From Hedera helix (taxonomy: Eukaryota; Streptophyta; Magnoliopsida; Apiales; Araliaceae): 64,000 nt of DNA. This document shows positions 24,603-37,482 of this stretch, piece after piece (position 1 is the first letter of the stretch; every line of letters begins with the position of its first letter). The stretch covers positions 3,829,501 to 3,893,500 of the forward strand of contig OX359265.1 in NCBI GenBank assembly GCA_947179155.2, written 5' to 3'. The notes under the pieces are model-generated. The model was not told where the DNA came from. It saw nothing but the letters and a program-made list of their open reading frames with translations, and did no database searches. Position numbers and translations under genes: made by a program.

Positions 24603-27128
24603 ATGAGCGACGCCGATGGTAATTCAGGCTATAAAACGGACTCCGGCGCCGGCGATGGAGTTAAAATCAATATCCGATGCTCAAACAATTTGAAGTTCCC
24701 GGTGCGGGCCAGACTCGAATCGACTGTCAGGGAATTCAAAACTCTAGTCGCTCAGAATTGCGATATACCAGCTAATCAACAGCGGTTGATTTACAAGGGT
24801 CGTATCCTGAAAGACGATCAAACCCTAGAAAGTTATGGTAATGATGATTATCTTCTGTTAGTCACTATATTGATATTAGTTCTTTGTGGATGGAGTTAAA
24901 TTCCTATAATTTCTTATGCAACTTTTGAATTATGAAAATTAAGATTTAATTCTGTTAGCTTGTTTCGTTTTGGAAAAATTATTTGATTTCCTTTGTATTT
25001 AAACATATTACAATGTCTTTCTACTTGAATAATCAATTGGGATATCTTTCTACATTACAAACATTTAAGTATATTTAGCTTCCCTCGTTACATTGGGATG
25101 TGGATGTGTTTACTTGGAGTTGAAGTGAATTAGGTAATTACAGAACATTTGTGAAATCAATTAGTATTGAAATAACTAGATGGATGACATGCTTAAAGCA
25201 AACATACTTCTGGAAATAGATAGTTTTGTTGAGAATAATATAGTCTTCATTATTTTGTGTTTAATATTTAAATCATGTTTATATAAAATTAGAAGAATAA
25301 AAAAGTTTAGTTTAGTGTTAGGAGTTTAGGGTAACATGTGAATATATAGAAATAATAAAATCAATATACACCAGATCATTGATTCACTCTCATACTCAGA
25401 TATTTTGGCCGACTATATGAAAGCTGATATTTTTATTCTTATAGCAAGTGTTGCATGAAGGTATCATTAAGTGTAAAAGTTATATTTGACTGTCCATGAC
25501 ATGTTTCTTTGGGAACAACATTTCCCTTGTTTTGAGTTTTAACCCCCGAGTATTTTGACCTCACATTGTTGCATTATTCTCTTCCATTATGAAGGATTGC
25601 AGGAAGAACACGCTGTGCATTTGGTTCGAGGCTTTGTGTCTGATGCATCTGCCAATAGCTCAAGTGTTGACACTCCTGCTTCTGGAGGCCCAAACAGCAC
25701 CCCGGTAATTGCAAGAGGGGTTAGTTCTAATGAAAGTCAGGGATATGGAGGAGGTCATGTAGATTCTCTGTTTCCTAGTCTAGATGGTAGTGCACTTGGG
25801 GGAAGTGGAGCATCTGGTTTACTTGGTACTGGTCTTGGTCTTGAACAAATGGAGCAACAACTTTCTCGCAACCCGAACATGATAAACGAAATGTTGAACA
25901 TGCCTACCATGCAGAACTTACTGAATGACCCTGATATTATTCGCAATGTTATGATGAACAATCCTCAGATGCGTGAAGTCCTTGATCGAAATCCTGAACT
26001 TGCACATGTTCTTAATGACCCCAACACTCTTCGTCAAACAATGGAAACTGCAAGGAATCCTGAGCTCATGAGGGAGATGATGCGAAATACTGACAGGGCC
26101 ATGAGTAACATTGAGTCTTTGCCTGAGGGATTCAACATGCTTAGGAGAATGTATGAAAATGTGCAAGAGCCACTTCTTAGTGCAACTACTATGACTGGGA
26201 GCAATGGAAATGACTTAGGATCAAACCCATTTGCAGCTCTTCTGGGAAGCCAAGTTGGGGGACAGGTTGAAGATCGTCAAATTACCCCTTCCACTATGGG
26301 TTCAGATTCTAATAGTGGATCTTCTGTGCCAAATTCTAATCCACTACCCAACCCTTGGAGAAGTACTTCTGGTAAGCATTTTTTTCTTAATTGATTCTTT
26401 TCCCTCCGAATCGTATATTAAATTATGAATATATAGTAAATTTTCTCACTGGAAAGTGCTAATCTGACCTCCAGTAAAGCCTTAATGATATTAGTTAATA
26501 GTAATAGAAAGTGAAGATCAGTAGAATGCTCTAATTGGTTTAGATACCCGTGATTGCTATAAAGAATAAATAGAAATTGAAGTAGGACTACTAGTAGCAA
26601 TCACTGAGATCTTTTGATGATGGCAATGACAGCATCCTTGGAGTTGAGCTGTGAGGATTTCCATGTAACGTCATGAGCACAATAGAATATAGCCTATTAC
26701 TTCCCATTTTCTATTTGATAGGGATCTTGTAACGTGCCTTTTTGGGCCTAGGCCTTATGCAGAGAGCACAGTTAAGGCATGCCTTCTTGAAGTCTTGTCC
26801 AGGATTTCACCTACTTTCATTTTCTTGTTTTGTTTCCGTCTTTTTTCCTCTCCTTTTCTTCTTCCATTTTTCTTCATCTCTTTTCTTTTATCTTCTTTTT
26901 CTTCATTTGAGTTTTTCTCATCGTTTATTATTCTTCCTCTGTTTTTCTTACCTTTTTTTTGTTCCTTAGTTTTCTCTTCCCCTTTTTTCTTTTATTCTTC
27001 CTCTTTTTTCTGTTTTCTTCTTAGTCCCACTACTTCCTCCCCTCTTTTTCATCCCCTGTTTATCACAGTGTTTATTAAGGCCATGTATTTTCAATTTATA
27101 TCATAATATACTTTATTGTTGTATGACA

Positions 27129-27168
<40 letters not shown>

Positions 27169-30100
27169 TCATTTTACTTATCGAGGATGTGAGATTCACT
27201 TCGATCTTGCGCTCTGGGGAGACCTTTGAGCCTTGTTGCTCCTTTTTCCCTTAGTAGCTATGCTTGTAAGCCTTGTAACAGATGAAAACTACAATCTATC
27301 TGTTTTACTATCTTTTAAGTCATTCTAAACTTGGTCTATCTATACTTCTTCCATAATACCTTTTCAAGCCAGCCTGAATTTTAACGAAAATTCAAGGATA
27401 TAATCAATCATTTTGTTGAACATCTATCTCAAGCTGGAACAACTGCGCAAGTATGCTCGTATTTCTTCTGCCCAAGTATGCTCGTATTTCTTCTGCCCAA
27501 GTATGCTCGTATTTCTCTCAATTATGAAAGAGGATAAGTTTTTGTTTCATGCATATATCTCCAAACTTTTAGAATTCGGTCATGTGGGAGTCTAGTTGGT
27601 CTTCAAAGCTTTATATAACGAAATATGTTACTTTTCTTTGAGGATTGTTTTCTTGTTATAATAGCTATGTAAGTATTTAATTATCCGGGGGAGTTTCTTC
27701 AGGCCAGTAAATGGATTAGTTAAGTCTAAAAACGAATGCTAGATTGAGGCATATAAGCACGCAATTATGACATGAATTGTGACTCTACATGTAGCAATAT
27801 GAGAAATCAGGAAAACATGATACTTCTAGATTTCCTAAAGATGGACAGTAATGCTTTGTATTCTGGTCCACGAAAATGGAGAATGCATAATGCATGCATG
27901 CCTAATATCTAAAAGGCTTGATATTATTTGAATTCTTAGTTCAGCATTTGGATAAATAGGCGGCCAAGAATGTAATTTTAGATCACTATTAGTGAGAACG
28001 TCCCACTTTATTTCAACATTTCTCGCAGATTGGTTTACTGTTGAGTGAAAATGAGGGCGTTGAATCTGTTTTGCACTTTGATGTGACATTATTCAAGTAC
28101 AAGTTGGATTGTATTTTACAACCACACTAAACTTATTGCTCACCCTTAGTGACTCCTTTCGTAAACTTCACTTGCTCGGTGCCCTTCCAGTTTATTCCTT
28201 CCTCGAGCAGAGCAGCAATGCAGCAGGATCGCTCCTTTCTCGATGTAGCTCCTTCCTTCCAAGAGTCCGGTTCGGTTCTTTCTTGAATGTGTTTTCGTTT
28301 TAGATCGTAGCCATGTGAAAGGTTACCACCTTGAACCCATATGGTTTCGCTTCCACCTTGATGAACACATCTGCGACATTAATGTTTTGAAGACTCTGTT
28401 ACTTCGTAATTTCTAATTTGCTTGCCTCAGATATCACAAGCAGTTAGAAAGTATTATAACATATGCTAAATTTGATTGTAGCAACTGGTGGTGCCCAGGC
28501 TGGCAGTGCAAATGTGCCTGGTATTGGTGGCTTTGAAGCGGTTGGTCTCTCAGGGACTGACGCACCGTTTGGTGGCCTGCTGGATCCTTCGATGATGATT
28601 CAGTTGTTACAAAATCCGGCTGTCACACAGTTAATGAACCAGGTCTAGCCATATTTTACACTGACAACATGTGCTCGAGTTCTATCTTTGAATTTATTTA
28701 GAATCTATCTGAATTTTTAATTGTTTTTATTATCACTAGATGGTTGATATGGATCCACAATTGCGTGGTATGGTTGACGCCAATCCTCAAATGCGAGAAG
28801 CAATGCAAAACCCAGAATTATTGCTGGGTCAGTTGGCTTCCCCAAATATGCAGGTACAATAGCTGTAAGCAGTATGTGGTCACTGATGGTTTTCTCTTTT
28901 TTATCTCATGTTCGTATGGAGTAAAGTGGTGCAATTGGTTGTTGAAATGTTTTCGAATCAGTTATGTATTTTCACTATTTTGTTTTATCTTTGTTATACT
29001 AGTTACTAGTTTATTTATTTGTCAGCAGCGCAATTTGTATTTGGAAGTGTGAATTGTGTGACCTTCTGTTTTATGTTTTTGAGATTTAAATGTTTGCTTG
29101 TTTTGGACAATTTACTCGGGCCTTTCTTCTTTTTTTCTTTTATTGATTCTTGTGTTGTGTTTGTACTGTTTCTTCTTCCTTCAGCAAGCAATGGCTTCAC
29201 TTTCATCTATATTTGGTACGCAGTCCCAGCAATCACCTCTGTAAGTCTGTACATTCTACTGCCTTTTGCCAGTATACCTTAATTTGACTGCAGTTTATGG
29301 AAAAGATTATATCTGGCATTACTCTTTTCATCTGGCTACTTTTGATTGCTTGATAATTGTTACTGTTGTCATATTGATCAATTTTTTGCTGACTGCTCAT
29401 GGTCTTAATTTATTATTTTATCCTTTTTGTGTCTGCAGGGGAACTGGTCAAACTGGGAGGGGAGCAGGTATGTTTTGTTGACTCGTTGTTCTATCTCCCT
29501 ATTATGTTTCTCAGATGATTGTGTTTAAGATTGGATACTCTCTCCGTCCCTCAAAAATTGGCTTAGTTTGACTTTTTCAGTCAAATTGACTATTTTTGTA
29601 ATAAAAATTTATACTATTTTCTTATAAACATAGGTGTGGAGAAACAATAACCATAAGAAATTATATTGAATTTACTACTAACTTCTATTTTCATTAGTTT
29701 GAAAATATAAATAAATATGTTTAATTTTTGTTCTAAAATTTTGCTCAATTTGACCAGAAAAGTTAAATTAAGTCAGTTTTGCAAGGACGGAGGTAGTACT
29801 ATGTATGTATGTATTTGTCTGTGTCACATAGTTTTAAGAGATTTCATTAATGCAGTTTGACATTTCATCGTTTTCATTAATGGCTGTTTTGATATTTCAC
29901 TATTTTAGCTATCAAAACTACGTCATATTAGGTGCAGGACGCACTTTCTTTTCCCATCATATATATGTATGTGTAGGCAGTAGTTTTGTATGGCCTTTTT
30001 TGTGTGCATTTCTTTTGACTGAATATTTTGTAGCGATAAACCTTTTTGAACAAGCAAAATTGTTTGGACGTAATAACTAGTAGCACAAGATTGATGAACT

Positions 30101-30473
30101 TTCCAATTTTCTCGGAACATATATATTCATTTGTTTGATTCTTGCAGCCCTGGTTATATGGGTCTGGGTTGGTAAACGTTTGGCAGATTTGGATCTGGCA
30201 GCCTAATGTTTGTATACACCCCTAATGTTTTTATTTCTCCCACAACTATTTTTATGCTGTATAATCTGCATACTGGTAGATACTTGGATAAGTTTATTAC
30301 TCTTTTTCTCTCATTTCTTTGTAGTGCCACCAGAAGAACTTTATGCAAGTCAGCTTTCCCAGCTCCAGGAAATGGGTTTCATCGACACCCGAGAGAATAT
30401 TCAAGCACTGCTAGCCACATCTGGTAATGTCAATGCTGCTGTGGAACGACTTCTTCAGAATTTTGGTCAATAA
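24603..30473 (+). CDS. DSK2: Ubiquilin, DSK2-type ubiquitin receptor, 7 exons
   Basis: Shuttle factor that carries ubiquitinated proteins to the 26S proteasome; in plants DSK2 is also linked to selective autophagy. Exons: 24603-24837, 25595-26371, 28482-28642, 28740-28853, 29185-29240, 29439-29467, 30325-30473. All are GT-AG with consistent phase, giving 1521 nt and 506 aa, slightly shorter than many plant DSK2 proteins. An N-terminal ubiquitin-like domain spans about residues 19-92 (RLIYKGRILKDDQTLESYG), split by intron 1. STI1-type helical repeats rich in Asn, Met and Pro follow at about 160-260 and 375-445. A C-terminal UBA domain spans about 460-504, with the MGF ubiquitin-binding loop at 474-476. 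Intron 2 is 2.1 kb and holds a pyrimidine tract, a 25-bp repeat, (CA)n and a possible mitochondrial patch; intron 6 holds a Stowaway MITE. Nothing suggests loss of function. Confidence 0.95.
26815..27055 (+). repeat. T/C-rich tract in ubiquilin intron 2
   Basis: About 240 bases that are nearly all pyrimidine on the plus strand (TTCTTC and TTTTCC runs). The Phe/Leu/Ser-rich open frames through it are composition artefacts. Confidence 0.8.
27129..27170. repeat. (CA)n(TA)n microsatellite in ubiquilin intron 2
   Basis: A run of about 14 CA units passes directly into a TA run. Intronic. Confidence 0.95.
27448..27518 (+). repeat. 25-bp tandem repeat, three copies
   Basis: Copies of GTATGCTCGTATTTCTTCTG followed by CCCAA start at 27451, 27476 and 27501; the first two are identical and the third diverges after TTTCT. 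In ubiquilin intron 2. Confidence 0.9.
29536..29798. mobile_element. Stowaway-type MITE in ubiquilin intron 6
   Basis: The element at 29538-29796 (259 bp) has inverted ends CTCTCTCCGTCC / GGACGGAGGTAG, continuing inward as AATTGGCTTAGTTTGAC / AAATTAAGTCAG. It is flanked by TA on both sides (29536-29537, 29797-29798), the Tc1/mariner target duplication. The CTCCGTCC end is the Stowaway signature. Confidence 0.92.
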
Positions 30474-31288
30474 ATATATTTAATTATCGTGTAAGCATAT
30501 ATGGTCTACTTGGTTTAAATTGATCTCTAAAGAAGTTCCATTTTGAACAGTTGTTCTTTTCGAAAGGTAAATTACTCTTGTAATTTCTAACTTCATTTTG
30601 GTCAGAGACGGACCGACCATATAATAGTAGTAAGGTTTCGATTGGAGTATAGAATTTGAAATGAACAGAGATTTGTTTGTCAAAGGGAGTGTATGGGCTA
30701 GATTTACATACACTACCTATGGGTGGATTATATCAAAAAGACATCTAGTGCAGGGCTGCTGGCGCCTTGTCAAGACGGGCCAACCCCCTTCTATTGTTCT
30801 CACAAATATAATAGTTTTGCAATATCATAAAAACTGATTTACTCTAATATTGCATTTAGATTGAAAGAACAAAATTGGTGAAGAAATGAAATAGAGAATG
30901 GAGAGCGAAATGATTTATTCAATTTCAGTTAGAATGAGTTATTTTATATTTTTTTTAGAGAATAAAATTCATAAATTTGGGAGAAATAAGAATAGTTTAT
31001 TTTATTTTAATGAAATAATAAAATATAATTTTTTTATTTTATAAAAATAAATTATTTTACTCTCATTTTTATTTCTTTAACTCAATCGTAGCATAACTAT
31101 TTACTAACAGCTTTGATTGTTTTAATTTATTAAAATAAGCTTATCGGAAACAGTAGTTTTATAAGAATCACTATTCGGTGGGTGCTATTTGAACTATTGA
31201 TTTAGTTGGGTTTAGGTTTATGACGAAACATATCAATGGAAAAATAGAAGAGGTCAGAGAGGGATTAAAATTCAAGTCAATTTGTGTC

Positions 31289-31327
<39 letters not shown>

Positions 31328-31595
31328 CACAAACACATGTTGATGGATTTTTGAGAAAAGTTATAAGAATCACTATGGGTGCGGTTAGAACTGCTGGTTT
31401 ACTTAATTAAAAGTAACCAGTTGGGGATTCTAATTTTACAGTTCACCTTATCAATTTATTAACATAAATAGAAAGCAACTTACCTTGTACAAACACCACT
31501 CCCTCAATTCATGACGAACAACCTTCTTTATACGCTTTAAAAATCCCTTAAAAGGTTTTCCTTAAGAATATCTTTAAAACTGACTTGAAAATTAA
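30474..31595. other. 3' flank of ubiquilin and intergenic DNA
   Basis: Contains the ubiquilin 3' UTR (its end is not fixed), then AT-rich spacer with a (TA)n run at about 31293-31325. No further gene seen. Confidence 0.55.
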
Positions 31596-31947
31596 GATTA
31601 TGTTTGTTTATAAAAAAATACATTTAAGATTAAATTATTTATTTTAATTTAATATTACTTTGTATTATTTAATCTTTTAACCAGGGATTATTAATCCCTT
31701 AATGTTAGACTATTAGTCTCATAAAATCATTTAATAACTTAAAATAAAGAAGACTATTAATCTTATTTTTTTTACGGAATTATATAATCCCACATAAATA
31801 GCCTTAAGAATGATATAAAAAAAATAGTTCACATGACTATTTAAAGGATTATTAATCCTCCATCATGAGATAAAATAGTCCGAAAGAGTATTAAATTAAT
31901 ACAAATTATCTAATCCCAAATATGTTTTTTGTAAATAAACATAGCCT
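31596..31947. mobile_element. Foldback MITE, same family as 20891-21292
   Basis: Ends TATGTTTGTTTA (31600-31611) and TAAATAAACATA (31932-31943), with GACTATTA and ATTAATCC words inside, as in the copy at 20891. A single matching end (GGACTATGTTTTTTTATAAA) starts again at about 31991, suggesting a broken third copy. Confidence 0.65.
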
Positions 31948-34900
31948 TTTTCGGAATTAAATTTATACAGTTAAACAAACAAAAATAGGACTATGTTTTT
32001 TTATAAAAAATATACTTAAGATTGAACTATTTATATTAATTTATTATCTCCATGTGATCTGATATTATGAAATGGAGAGAGTGTTACATATACATGGGAA
32101 ATTATTCAATTTTATTGCTGATTATGGATCATTTTAAGCTAACAGGATAATCTACACGCACCTACATAGGCAGCTAACTAGCTGAATATGATCCATGGCC
32201 CGTTTTGTCTGTGATCAATCCCGTCTGTATCAATGAAGGACGATCAATGTAATATATATTTGATAAAGTTATATTGACTGCACAGTATAACTTAGCTGTC
32301 AGAAGCAAATGATTGTGCGAAATGGTACTTGCCATGTACATTGGAGTGGAGTGGAGTGGGGTGGGGTGGGGTGGGGTGGGGGTAATGCTAATGCATGGCA
32401 AGTTATTCCTTTCGTTGGCATCAACAAAATACTTCGTTTGGTATCATCATCACAAACTAGAAACGCATTTTAGTTGACTTCATCGTTTCGGCTTGAATGT
32501 TAGATTATTGCTTTTTTAGGACTCCAGCCCGGCCCAACTATCCTATAGATAGGGGCTTGGATTCCACAATCCCTTTCATTGCTTGTTTCGGGACTTTCAT
32601 TATGGGACAGACATTAATTTATTTAAAAATATTATATAGTTTTTTCTGTCCCATAATGAAAGTCCCGAAATAATTCTTTATATTTAAAAAAGTTGGTAGA
32701 CCAAAAATCGAGTTTTCCCTTATTACGCATGTATATATATTTTATGCATATCCTTTTGATATTTAAAAAAACTAGCTAGGGAATTACTGATGCGTTTTAG
32801 ATTGGAATTTTGTCGGTCGGCAGAACGTTCCCAGAGGAAGCTGAGCTCAAAGGTCGGAAGGAAGGAGATGATTATGTAGTAGTAGACTAGTAGTTGTGTG
32901 TGTGATTATAACTAAGCATGCATGTTATCTGATGGCCTCCTCTGTGAGTCCCACCTCCATTATCGTTTAGGTCAATTCACCCATCAAACTTTCAATTTGT
33001 TGTGCCCCACTGCACTTGCAACTAGAGTACCATTCCGTCTAAAATATAAAATATATACTTGCATGTCATTAATAAAAAATAATAATACCGTACCTGCCAA
33101 CTTATTATATTTTATAAATAAAATCCTTTTTTTTCCAAAAAAAAAAAACACTAATTAATTTTTATTTGATTTTAGGTGTCCTGATGAAAATCAATAAGAC
33201 CAAGAGAGATATTATTCAAAAGCATTGACTAAATATTACTAGTTCCTCTATAATCTTTACCTCTTTTAGCATAATGAAGAAGACACTTGTAAAATATAAA
33301 CAAATGTATTCTAAAAAAGTTCTGAATCTAGAAATTTTTCCCGTGCCGTGGTTCCCATTATTAGGCAGTTGATGCATTGTATAGGGATAAGGAAAAGATA
33401 CATACATACATACATATATATATGATAATCTAGCAGTAAATTTTTGCTTTTATCGCTAAAGTTAAAAGTTCGAATTTATAAGAAGTGAGATATCAAGCCG
33501 GGGGCGAAGCCAGGCTACAACCTACAGCTAGGCTATAGACAGTATAAAGACAAGATATGTGATTAATGAAAGTATAAAGATAAAACCTGTGACTAATGAA
33601 AATAGAAAATGTATAATTTGGGGCCAAGCCAAAGCCTGTGGGCTCAAGTTTACCCCGATCAAAGGTAACTTTTCTCTAAGTTTTTTAAGATTAAAATGTA
33701 CCGTTAAATTTATATTACATTGAAATAAATATGTCAAAAAATAATTAATACATCAACGTACCAAACATCGCCTTGTCGGCGGCTGCTTTAGAGTGACCGG
33801 CACAGGATCGTGCCCAAATTTCTTCCTTCCTGTAAATAAGGTTTCTCGCTTATTATGAAACTTACTTTTCTCTTTATTGTTATAGTGTTTGTATTATGAA
33901 ACAAATCGATTTTAATTTTTGAATAATTCACATCACTTATTTTTTTTTTTTTTTGATAATTATAACCTTTTTGACTACTATTTTTTTTCTTTTTCCCTCT
34001 TAAAGCATAAGTTATACTTAATCTTAAGATATTATCTAGATCTTATTTTGTTTATATTTATATTTCTTCAAAGTAATGGCGTTAAAAAATTAAATTAAAT
34101 TACAAATAGGCGGGTTTGAGATTTAATTTTCGTACTAGGGTGGAGAAATATCATCCTACTTGATATCGATCGTTAGTGTTGAGTAAAAAATAATTAAAAC
34201 CAAATTATCACCGAATTGAATTTTTTTAGTCAGTTATTTTACTTAATTCGGTTATAATCGTTTAATTATTCGGTATTCGGTTTCGATTATTAAAATTGTT
34301 CTATTCGGATACCTGAATTACTGAATTAGATATTTAAAAAAAAAAATTAATTTTGTCTTATATTTATAAACTTATGTATTATTAATTCGAAATTATTAAA
34401 TTAATTTGTGAATTATTATGATTGTGCATTAGAGTTAAATATTGTTTGAAAATTTTAGTATAAAATTTAAAATAAATTTTTTTATTTGATAAAAAAATAA
34501 GTTGATATACGGAATAACTATAGTATAATTGATTATTCGATTAATATTAATTTTAAATATTTATTTAAATAATAAAATTATATAAAATTCGATTATAATA
34601 ATCTAATAGAAAATTCAGTTCGATTATTAGTGGCCTCCGTCGCTTTGTAGGGACTATGTTGAGGCTTATCAATACTTCCTTTGTCGGACATCCATTTTTA
34701 AGTGCAGCACAGCCTGGTATTTAATATTTATATATGTGTCGATTGCCATCAGTTGATAAGCACATGAATATTAAAGTTCCATGAGGGTGCACATGCTAAT
34801 TTTCCAGTAAATCGAGAATATAATTCGATTTTTTTAAATTAAAATGTGATATCTTAAAGTTAGAATTTGATCTATTTTTTTATAAAAAAATAGACACGAT

Positions 34901-35305
34901 AATTAGAATATTATATTATAACAATTATAATCATCTTTACTTAAAAATTAAATATATTTGTATCGTTTTCAAAAATGAGTAAATAATTAATGCGTATTTA
35001 TAATTTTAAAATAAAAATAATATATATTTTAACTTCATAGGAGTATGCAGATGATAAAAAGATGTATTCATATGCTCTTTGCCTAAGTGATTAAAATTAA
35101 ATATAAAATTTTAATATTATTTTTTTTAATTTATTAAAAAATATTAATATTTAATGTAAGAAATATAAGCCATTACTATTTTCTCAAACTTTAAAAAAAT
35201 AAATTTTACTTACTAAAAACAAAAAGATAAATAAAATTAAGTTAGTTTTATTCTGGTGGGATCGCGACGGATATTTTAGTGGGTCATTTACATAAGTATA
35301 CAACT
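31948..35305. other. Intergenic with small repeats, no gene
   Basis: About 3.4 kb without a recognisable exon. It holds a (GGAGT)n/(GGGGT)n tract at 32342-32385, a small foldback at about 32586-32675 (ends CGGGACTTTCATTATGGGAC and its inverse), a T-run at 33941-33953, and ATACATAC/TA repeats near 33400. Short open frames here show no domains. Confidence 0.5.
32342..32385 (+). repeat. (GGAGT/GGGGT)n pentanucleotide repeat
   Basis: Three GGAGT-type units followed by about five GGGGT units and a G5 run. The plus strand has five or more G-runs of four, so it fits a G-quadruplex pattern. Confidence 0.85.
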
Positions 35306-36600
35306 TTTAGAAAATAATTACAAAAATAGTGCACTAACAAAAATAATTAAAAAAAAAGTGCATTAACAAAAATAATTACAAAAAGAATGCAAAGGAGAGA
35401 GAAAGAAAAAACAGAGGAAAGGGAAAAGGGAACACCTGTCCCCTATTTCCTCCCTCCCCCCGCCTCTTCTCGCCTCCCGCCTCCTCCTGCCCCCTCCCCT
35501 CCTCCGTCCCCCATCCCCCTCCCCCTGCCACCTCCTTCCACCCTCCCCGCCTGCCTCTGTCCCCCCTCCCCCTCCCCTTCTAGCCTGTCTTCTCCTTCCC
35601 CCTCCCCTTCCCGCCTGCCTCTTCCTCCTTCTCCCCTCCCCGTCTGTCTCTTCCCTCCTCCGTCCCACCTCCCCGCCTCCCTCCCCCCGTCTCCTCCCTC
35701 CTCCGTACCTCCTCCCCGCCTGCCTCACCCATCCCCGTCTCCCTCCCCCCGCCTCGTCCATACAAAGGTAACCAACCCTGTAATATAAAAGTAACCAAAC
35801 CTTAATACAGAAGATAACAAACCTTTAATACAAAGGTAACCAAACTTTAATACAAGGTAACTAATCCTTAGTACATAGGTAACCAATCTTTAATATACAG
35901 GTAACCAAACCCCTAATACAAAAGGTATCTAACCTTAAAACAAAGGAAACCAACCTTTAATACAAAGGTAATCAAACCTTAATACAATGGTAACCAATCT
36001 TTAATACAAAGGTAACCAAACTTTAATATAAAGGTAATCAACCCCTAGTACACAAAGGTAACCAAACCTTAATACAGATGTAACCAACCTTTAATACAAC
36101 AGTAACCAAAAAGTAGGCGAAGGAGGCGAGGGGAGGGGGTGGCCACCACGATCAGATCTGGAGCCACCACGAGGGGAGGAGGAGGGGCGGAGTCAGGGGG
36201 ATGAGGGTCGGGGATGGGGGGAGGAGGTGCGGAGGTGGGGAGAGGAAGGGGAGGAGGGACGGGGACGGGGGCGGGGGGGGGTGTCGGAGGGGCTGGGGTG
36301 GGGGTGGAGGTGGTGGTCGGGGGGAGGAGGGGTGAGGAGATGAAGGGTGGGGACTGAGGGAGGCGGGTGGAGGGGATGGGGTGGGGGTTGGGCGAAGGTG
36401 GGGCTGGCGCAAGGAGGAGGAGTGGCGCCACTAACTATGGAGAAGAAAGAAGATGGAGGAGATAAAATGGAGGAGAGATAAAGGAATAAAAATTATCTAA
36501 TTTGGATTTTGAAATTTGAAACCAACTACCCATTAAATCACCTAACCAAATTAAAGGAATAAAAATGCACTAATTTATAAATTAAATATCGAAGATGTAC
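35306..36600. repeat. Composite block: pyrimidine tract, 22-bp repeats, purine tract
   Basis: From left to right: about three copies of a 30-odd-bp unit with AAAATAATTACAAAAA and GTGCAYTAAC (35311-35390); a CT-rich tract (about 35435-35760); about 15 copies of a 22-bp unit (35767-36112); a GA-rich tract (about 36117-36435); then AT-rich sequence with GCACTAATTTATAAATT. The CT and GA tracts are in opposite orientation and could pair. Proline-rich and Gly/Arg-rich frames at 35363-35798 and 36069-36431 are low-complexity artefacts. It may be a non-autonomous transposon, but no ends or target duplication could be fixed. Confidence 0.7.
35767..36112 (+). repeat. 22-bp tandem repeat, about 15 copies
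   Basis: Units of 21-24 bp with consensus GGTAACCAAMCTTTAATACA plus a short A-rich end. The core GTAACC is retained in most copies. TAA stops recur in at least one frame, and varying unit length breaks the others, so it is not coding. Confidence 0.92.
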
Positions 36601-37482
36601 TAATTTTATAAATATTTTATGTATGCATTTTTATTGTAATATTTTTAAAAAATGTATTGATAAATATAAATATCCCTATTTTATTTAGCACACTCCAAGG
36701 CGTTTTGCGTACTTTGCGTTGACAATAAGTGGTTGAGGAGCACTTGAATAACCTGCCCACTGAATGGTCCCAGTTCAGGCCCAAAATATCCCACCAATAT
36801 GTGGACCCATTACTATTCCCGGCCAGACTGTAGTACATGATCGGTAAATGTTTTTATTTTTTTGAATTTTATTATATATGACGAAAAAATTATATTAATT
36901 ATAAATAGTAATAAAAATTAATTATATTTTTATTACTTAAAATTTTACATAAGTTGTAATTTAATTTTATTATAAATTTAAAAATATTAATTTCTTTAAT
37001 GTTATATTCCCTCTTTTTTATTATATAGGTTATTTTAGAAGTTTATTTTTTTTTTAAAATATAAGACGTTTTATATATATTTAGAAGAAAAAAAATTAAC
37101 CATTTTCTATTTTATTCTTAAAGATAGAGTAATTAATTAATGTATGAATAGTATTAAAATTTTAAATCAATATTAATTATATAACATTAGTATTAATAAA
37201 AATTCTTAATATATGTAATTATATTTTAAACGACCTATATAAAAAAAAAAAGAGTGTCACTTTTTTTTTTTTTTTAGTTTGGTAGAAATTTAACATTCCT
37301 ATTTTTGACAAGAATTGATTCCAAGACTTTTTAGTATTCAAAAAGTATACTTAACTACTTTACCAAATGAAGCTTGATAAAAAGAGAGGAGTATCACTTG
37401 TCAAAAACAACGCACTCCAATTTTGAGAAAAATAGTTCTACCGATATGTCTTTTTAAAGTTGTACAATTTTTTTTTGAAGTT
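36601..37482. mobile_element. Intergenic with a Stowaway-like MITE
   Basis: A foldback element at about 37010-37255 has ends CTCTTTTTTATTATATAGG and, inverted, CTATATAAAAAAAAAAAGAG, a degraded Stowaway-like terminus. The remaining DNA shows no gene. Confidence 0.5.

Noticed and set aside
26742..27106. Phe- and Leu-rich frames suggesting membrane proteins
   Set aside because: Products of the T/C-rich tract in ubiquilin intron 2.
35363..35798. Open frames on both strands, proline-rich or Gly/Arg-rich
   Set aside because: They come from the CT-rich tract; stops are absent only because of base composition.
36069..36431. 120-codon proline-rich frame on the minus strand
   Set aside because: Same composition artefact in the GA-rich tract; no domain.
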